Source: Motacilla alba alba
Lineage: Eukaryota > Chordata > Aves > Passeriformes > Motacillidae
Assembly (NCBI RefSeq): GCF_015832195.1
Contig: NC_052020.1
Coordinates: forward strand, 9,740,254 to 9,804,253
Direction: 5' to 3'
DNA length: 64,000 bases
A program made the translations under genes and the position numbers. The notes under the pieces are model-generated. The model saw only the letters and a program-made list of their open reading frames with translations. It did no database searches and was not told the DNA's origin. Shown here piece by piece: positions 61,174 to 64,000 of this stretch. Within the stretch, counting starts at the first letter, position 1; the number at the start of each line of letters is the position of its first letter.

Positions 61174-61560
61174 GGCCGGCGGCGGCGGGCGCTGTCCGTG
61201 CCCGCGGTGCTGAACACTCCGGAGCGGTGGTGGCGGTAGCGCCCCGGCACGTCCCGGCTCTGCCCGGCTCGGCTCGACTCGGTGAGGCGCGGCTCTGCCC
61301 GATTCGGCGCCGCTCTACCTGGCTCGGCTCGGCTCGGCTGGGCTCGGCTCGGCTCGGCTCGGCTCGGCTCGGCTCGGCTCGGCTCGGCTGGGCTCGGCTG
61401 GGCCGGGCTCGGCTCGGCGCGGCGCGGCTGGGCTCGGCTTTGCCCGGCTGGGCTCTGCCCGGCTCGGCGCGGCGCTTGCGCGGCCGCGGAAGCGGAGGCG
61501 GGCCCGGCGCGGGAGGGGGGGCACGGGGGCGCAGCCGCCGGCGTCAGGAGAGCTGCGGGG
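61174..61560 (-). promoter_or_regulatory. DISP2: GC-rich promoter/5' UTR region of DISP2
   Basis: The CpG-dense sequence upstream of the DISP2 start codon continues the island that covers exon 1 (about 60800–61560 overall). It includes the (GGCTC)n tract. No TATA box or clear start site was seen. Confidence 0.6.
61312..61475. repeat. DISP2: (GGCTC)n GC-rich pentanucleotide array at the DISP2 promoter
   Basis: Roughly thirty units of CTCGG/CTGGG in tandem, with the variants GGCTGGGCTC and GGCGCGGC towards the right. Each unit carries a CpG or TpG, so the array is itself CpG-rich. It ends about 140 nt upstream of the DISP2 start codon, so it may be in the 5' UTR or core promoter. Confidence 0.95.
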
Positions 61561-61897
61561 GGAACTGTGAGCCCCGGGCCAGCCTGGCTGTCGGGGATGG
61601 GGCTGAGCTTAAACGTGCGGAACAGGAGCTCGGGGCACCGGGCATCCTTTGGGCGAAAATTCCCTCAGCCCCGCAGTTGTGCTCCTGCTTGGCCCAGGCT
61701 GGGAATGCTCCCCGAAGCACTCCTGGCTCTGTGTGGCAGGTGCAGGGCAGCGTTTTGAATTGTTGGTTTTCAGAAGCATTAAATAAGTAAATGATTTTTT
61801 GAAACAGATGGCAGGTTTGAAACAACTGAGTTGAAAGCATGGAGAACACAAGGAGGTCAGGCATGTCCGCCTCTTTGCAGGATCCTTCAATCCTTGT

Positions 61898-62248
61898 CTA
61901 TCCATACCATGACATTGCTCTGAGCTGGGTGGTAGCCACACGTGTCTCCTTGTACATGGGGCTAGCTTCCCACAGAGCTGGTGGAAGGTGGCTGCTCCTT
62001 CTGTAGCTGCTCTCATGCCAATAACTATGGCAATGACTCGTGTAGGAAGGGCTTGGGGCTTTCTTGTGGCTGTGTGTATGGCCATGGGAGTGACAGCAAC
62101 CTTCTCTGCCTTGTCATCATCCTTTGTGTGGCTGTGGGGATGGCTGTGACCTTCTCCTTCCTTATAGCCACGTCTGTGGACCTCACAGTGGCAGTGACCT
62201 TCTTTCTCATGAGGATGGCATCCTTTTTGCTTCACACATACAGAACAG
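61898..62248 (-). CDS. Candidate terminal exon of a His/Cys-rich protein, PHGR1-like, with one frame change
   Basis: A good acceptor (CCCTTTTTGCTTCAG) precedes an open frame rich in His, Cys, Gly and Ser. It reads through GCHPHEKEGHCHCEVH, then EGEGHSHPHSHTKDDDK to about 62118. From about 62113 the same style of sequence continues in another frame, GREGCCHSHGHTHSHKKAP then YTSHCHSYWHES, to a TAG at 61898–61900. The repeat EGH/CxHxH runs through both frames, so a one-base deletion (or two-base insertion) is the simplest explanation. The exon has no in-frame ATG and needs an upstream exon, not identified. Its place, less than 1 kb upstream of DISP2 on the same strand, matches mammalian PHGR1, which is also His-rich and contains GHCHC. 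Homology to PHGR1 is inference; a pseudogene or an assembly error is possible. Confidence 0.42.
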
Positions 62249-63470
62249 CTGAAGCAAAAAGGGAAAGTATTAGAGCGGAGGGTATCCTATAACTTCCACT
62301 AATCCTCTAGCTGCTTAGAGTAAGCCCTTCCTGCCTTAATGACTTAAATGCCCGAGGCAGTTTAAAGAACAAAAAGCTTTTCCTAATGCCAGGGTGGGTG
62401 ACTCTCCCACCGAAGGCTGACACCTCTCTGAACCCAGCAGGAGGGAGTTTTGAGGACAGGCTTCGGGCAGCACTGCTGGCCCAGCGTGGTGCTCTCTTCT
62501 GGGCAGGGCCATAGGGGAAAAGCCTGCTGTTCTGAGCCTTAGCCACAGAAATGTCACTTGCCTGGTAGGATCAGATCCACTGTGAGGAGCAGCTCCAGAG
62601 CAGCTTGATTTGGTGTGGCCCAGCAGGAAAGACTGAAACCTGGTATCTCCTGAAAAGATTAGCTAGCATTTATGTGGTGACAAGGACATAGGTGATATTT
62701 CCTTTTCGTTCTTCCCAAGGCTAAATAAAAATTCTTGCAACAGTAATGATATTAATAGAGCCATGGGAGCCGCAAGGATGGTGGGAATCAGCTGGATTCC
62801 AAACATCCCACCGGTTCTGACAGACAGGCACATCTTACAGCTTTAGTTTGGCTCAGCCCGAGGTGTGAACTCCTTGTCTGGTAAGTGGGGGTGATCACGC
62901 TTCCTCACTCCCACAGCTTGGCAGGTTTCCTCTGTACTGCTGCAAGGTATTCAACACACGGATTAATTATTTTTTATTGCCCTTAGCCAGGGGCTACAGC
63001 AGGGCTTGTGCTCCCAGTTGGCTGCAAAGCACTGCCTGAGGCAGGCAACAGCATTGCCCACGTCCCTCCTGGGGCTGCTGCTGCACTGCCAGGGCTGGGG
63101 GGACTGGCTGTGGCGGCCAAATCCAGGAATCCAGGAGGCCCTTACTTCAAACCTGCTTGGCTCTTGCCCCTGCAGTGCAGCAGAGGAGGAGCTGCCTCTC
63201 CCATCAGCCGGAAGCTGATGCTCTCCTTAATGTGTTGTGTCATTTGGAATATTGCCACTCTGTGACCTCCCTGTGCTTGGCCAGTTTGAAACTGGTGGGG
63301 CAGATCTCATTGTCATTCTAGGGGAGGCATGTGCTGATACCAAGATTTCCTCTCCTTACAGAAACAACCTAAGGGTGAGCAGGAAGGACACATAAATGGG
63401 GTTCCCAAACTATTTTAGGAACTAGGAACATAAATGCTTCCCACAAGACAATTCCATTAAGATGTGAACA
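62249..63470. other. Non-coding interval
   Basis: No supported gene. It may be an intron of the His-rich candidate. A minus-strand ATG near 62762 opens a 33-codon hydrophobic frame, but it has no credible donor and I do not call it. Confidence 0.4.
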
Positions 63471-63474
63471 TCCT

Positions 63475-64000
63475 TCATCCAGAGGAACTCTTTCTTTCAC
63501 AGTGCCTGGCAAACCACGATGGGTAAGTCAGCAGGATGGAGGCCAAGTGGTCCAGAGCAGTCTCTTTGGATTGGGATACATCCCTGCCTCTCTTTCTGCA
63601 GGCAATGCTACCCCTATTCTCAGGGAAACCATGCTCAAGGCTGAAGTGGTGACACCACCATGATGTTTTGCACAGTGCAAAAACATTCATGTCATGAGTT
63701 TCATGGACACCCAAGCCCTTGAAGTCATCGTGGCCAAAGCAAGGCTGGGGATCATTGCGCAGCTGCCTCGGATTGCAGCAGACTGCTGGTTTCCAGGCAG
63801 TGTGCAATGGCTCATGGATCTGCAGCCAGCTTATGAACCCTGGTTTGTCACTGCTCACTGGAGCAATGAAATAGCCAGGGTATTTCTGCTGCTCGAAGCC
63901 AGTGACAATGTGCCAGACACCTCCCATGCTGGAAGATTTCCCTGGGTACAGCAGCAGTCCTGGCTCTCCTGCTGCATAAACCTCCCATTGTCTCAGCCAC
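63475..64000 (-). CDS. Unidentified open frame running off the window edge
   Basis: One minus-strand frame is open without a stop from the window edge to TGA at 63475, about 175 codons, while the other five frames have no long openings here. The peptide (for example GGVWHIVTGFEQQKYPGYF; FKGLGVHETHDMNVFALCKT) is of ordinary composition and not repetitive, but matches no family I recognise. An open stretch this long could occur by chance about once in a window of this size, so it may be a real exon, an old transposon, or nothing. Confidence 0.2.
   Translation of the reverse strand, partial: WLRQWEVYAAGEPGLLLYPGKSSSMGGVWHIVTGFEQQKYPGYFIAPVSSDKPGFISWLQIHEPLHTAWKPAVCCNPRQLRNDPQPCFGHDDFKGLGVHETHDMNVFALCKTSWWCHHFSLEHGFPENRGSIACRKRGRDVSQSKETALDHLASILLTYPSWFARHCERKSSSG

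Noticed and set aside
61020..61790. Plus-strand frames with repeated LGSAR peptides
   Set aside because: They translate the (GGCTC)n simple repeat and flanking CpG island; a matching shadow exists on the other strand.
61609..62110. Continuation of the first His-rich frame past the frame change
   Set aside because: His pairs stop abruptly in this frame and continue in the other, so the downstream part of this frame is unlikely to be the original product.
61981..62292. Plus-strand hydrophobic 103-codon frame that looks like a membrane protein
   Set aside because: His codons on the minus strand read as Val/Met-rich hydrophobic codons on the plus strand; the His-rich frame has the splice acceptor and repeat structure, so this is its shadow.

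Overview
This window looks like a gene-rich piece of a bird autosome, probably a songbird. The evidence is CR1-type LINE fragments in both orientations, a solo LTR resembling passerine ERVL-type LTRs, short introns, CpG-island promoters, and a gene order matching human 15q15 (PHGR1–DISP2–KNSTRN–IVD–BAHD1). Here that order runs right to left, and every recognised gene is on the minus strand. Family identities and synteny come from memory of these proteins; no search was run.

Layout from left to right. Positions 1–4.3 kb are non-coding and are read as the start of BAHD1 intron 1. A CpG island at 3.7–5.0 kb has a minus-strand splice donor that fits a 5' non-coding exon of BAHD1; the BAHD1 coding exons would lie left of the window. 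From 5.0 to 21.9 kb is intergenic sequence with CR1 remnants, a solo LTR (18.9–20.0 kb) and an orphan CpG-rich patch (17.2–17.6 kb). IVD occupies 22.35–36.38 kb, with all 12 coding exons intact (419 residues). KNSTRN occupies 36.70–40.76 kb, with 8 coding exons (237 residues). DISP2 occupies 42.66–61.17 kb, with 8 coding exons (1477 residues), including a 3.4-kb last exon and a 30-nt micro-exon. Every exon junction was checked by hand for splice signals and phase, and the three reading frames close exactly.

The genes do unrelated jobs. IVD is a mitochondrial leucine-catabolism enzyme, KNSTRN a mitotic spindle and kinetochore protein, DISP2 a Dispatched/Patched-like membrane protein, and BAHD1 a heterochromatin protein. 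They are packed head to tail: the KNSTRN stop codon lies only about 325 bp upstream of the IVD start codon, so the KNSTRN 3' end runs into the IVD promoter.

The least explained part is upstream of DISP2 (61.9–62.25 kb, minus strand). A plausible terminal exon there encodes a striking His/Cys-rich repeat peptide that changes frame once. It sits where mammals carry PHGR1, another His-rich gene, and is the best candidate for something undescribed. Other points of interest are overlapping perfect palindromes with paired GATA sites in DISP2 intron 1, an SxIP motif at the KNSTRN N-terminus, a NAGNAG acceptor in KNSTRN, a GC–AG intron in IVD, and the loss of acidic residues from the DISP2 TM4 transport motif.
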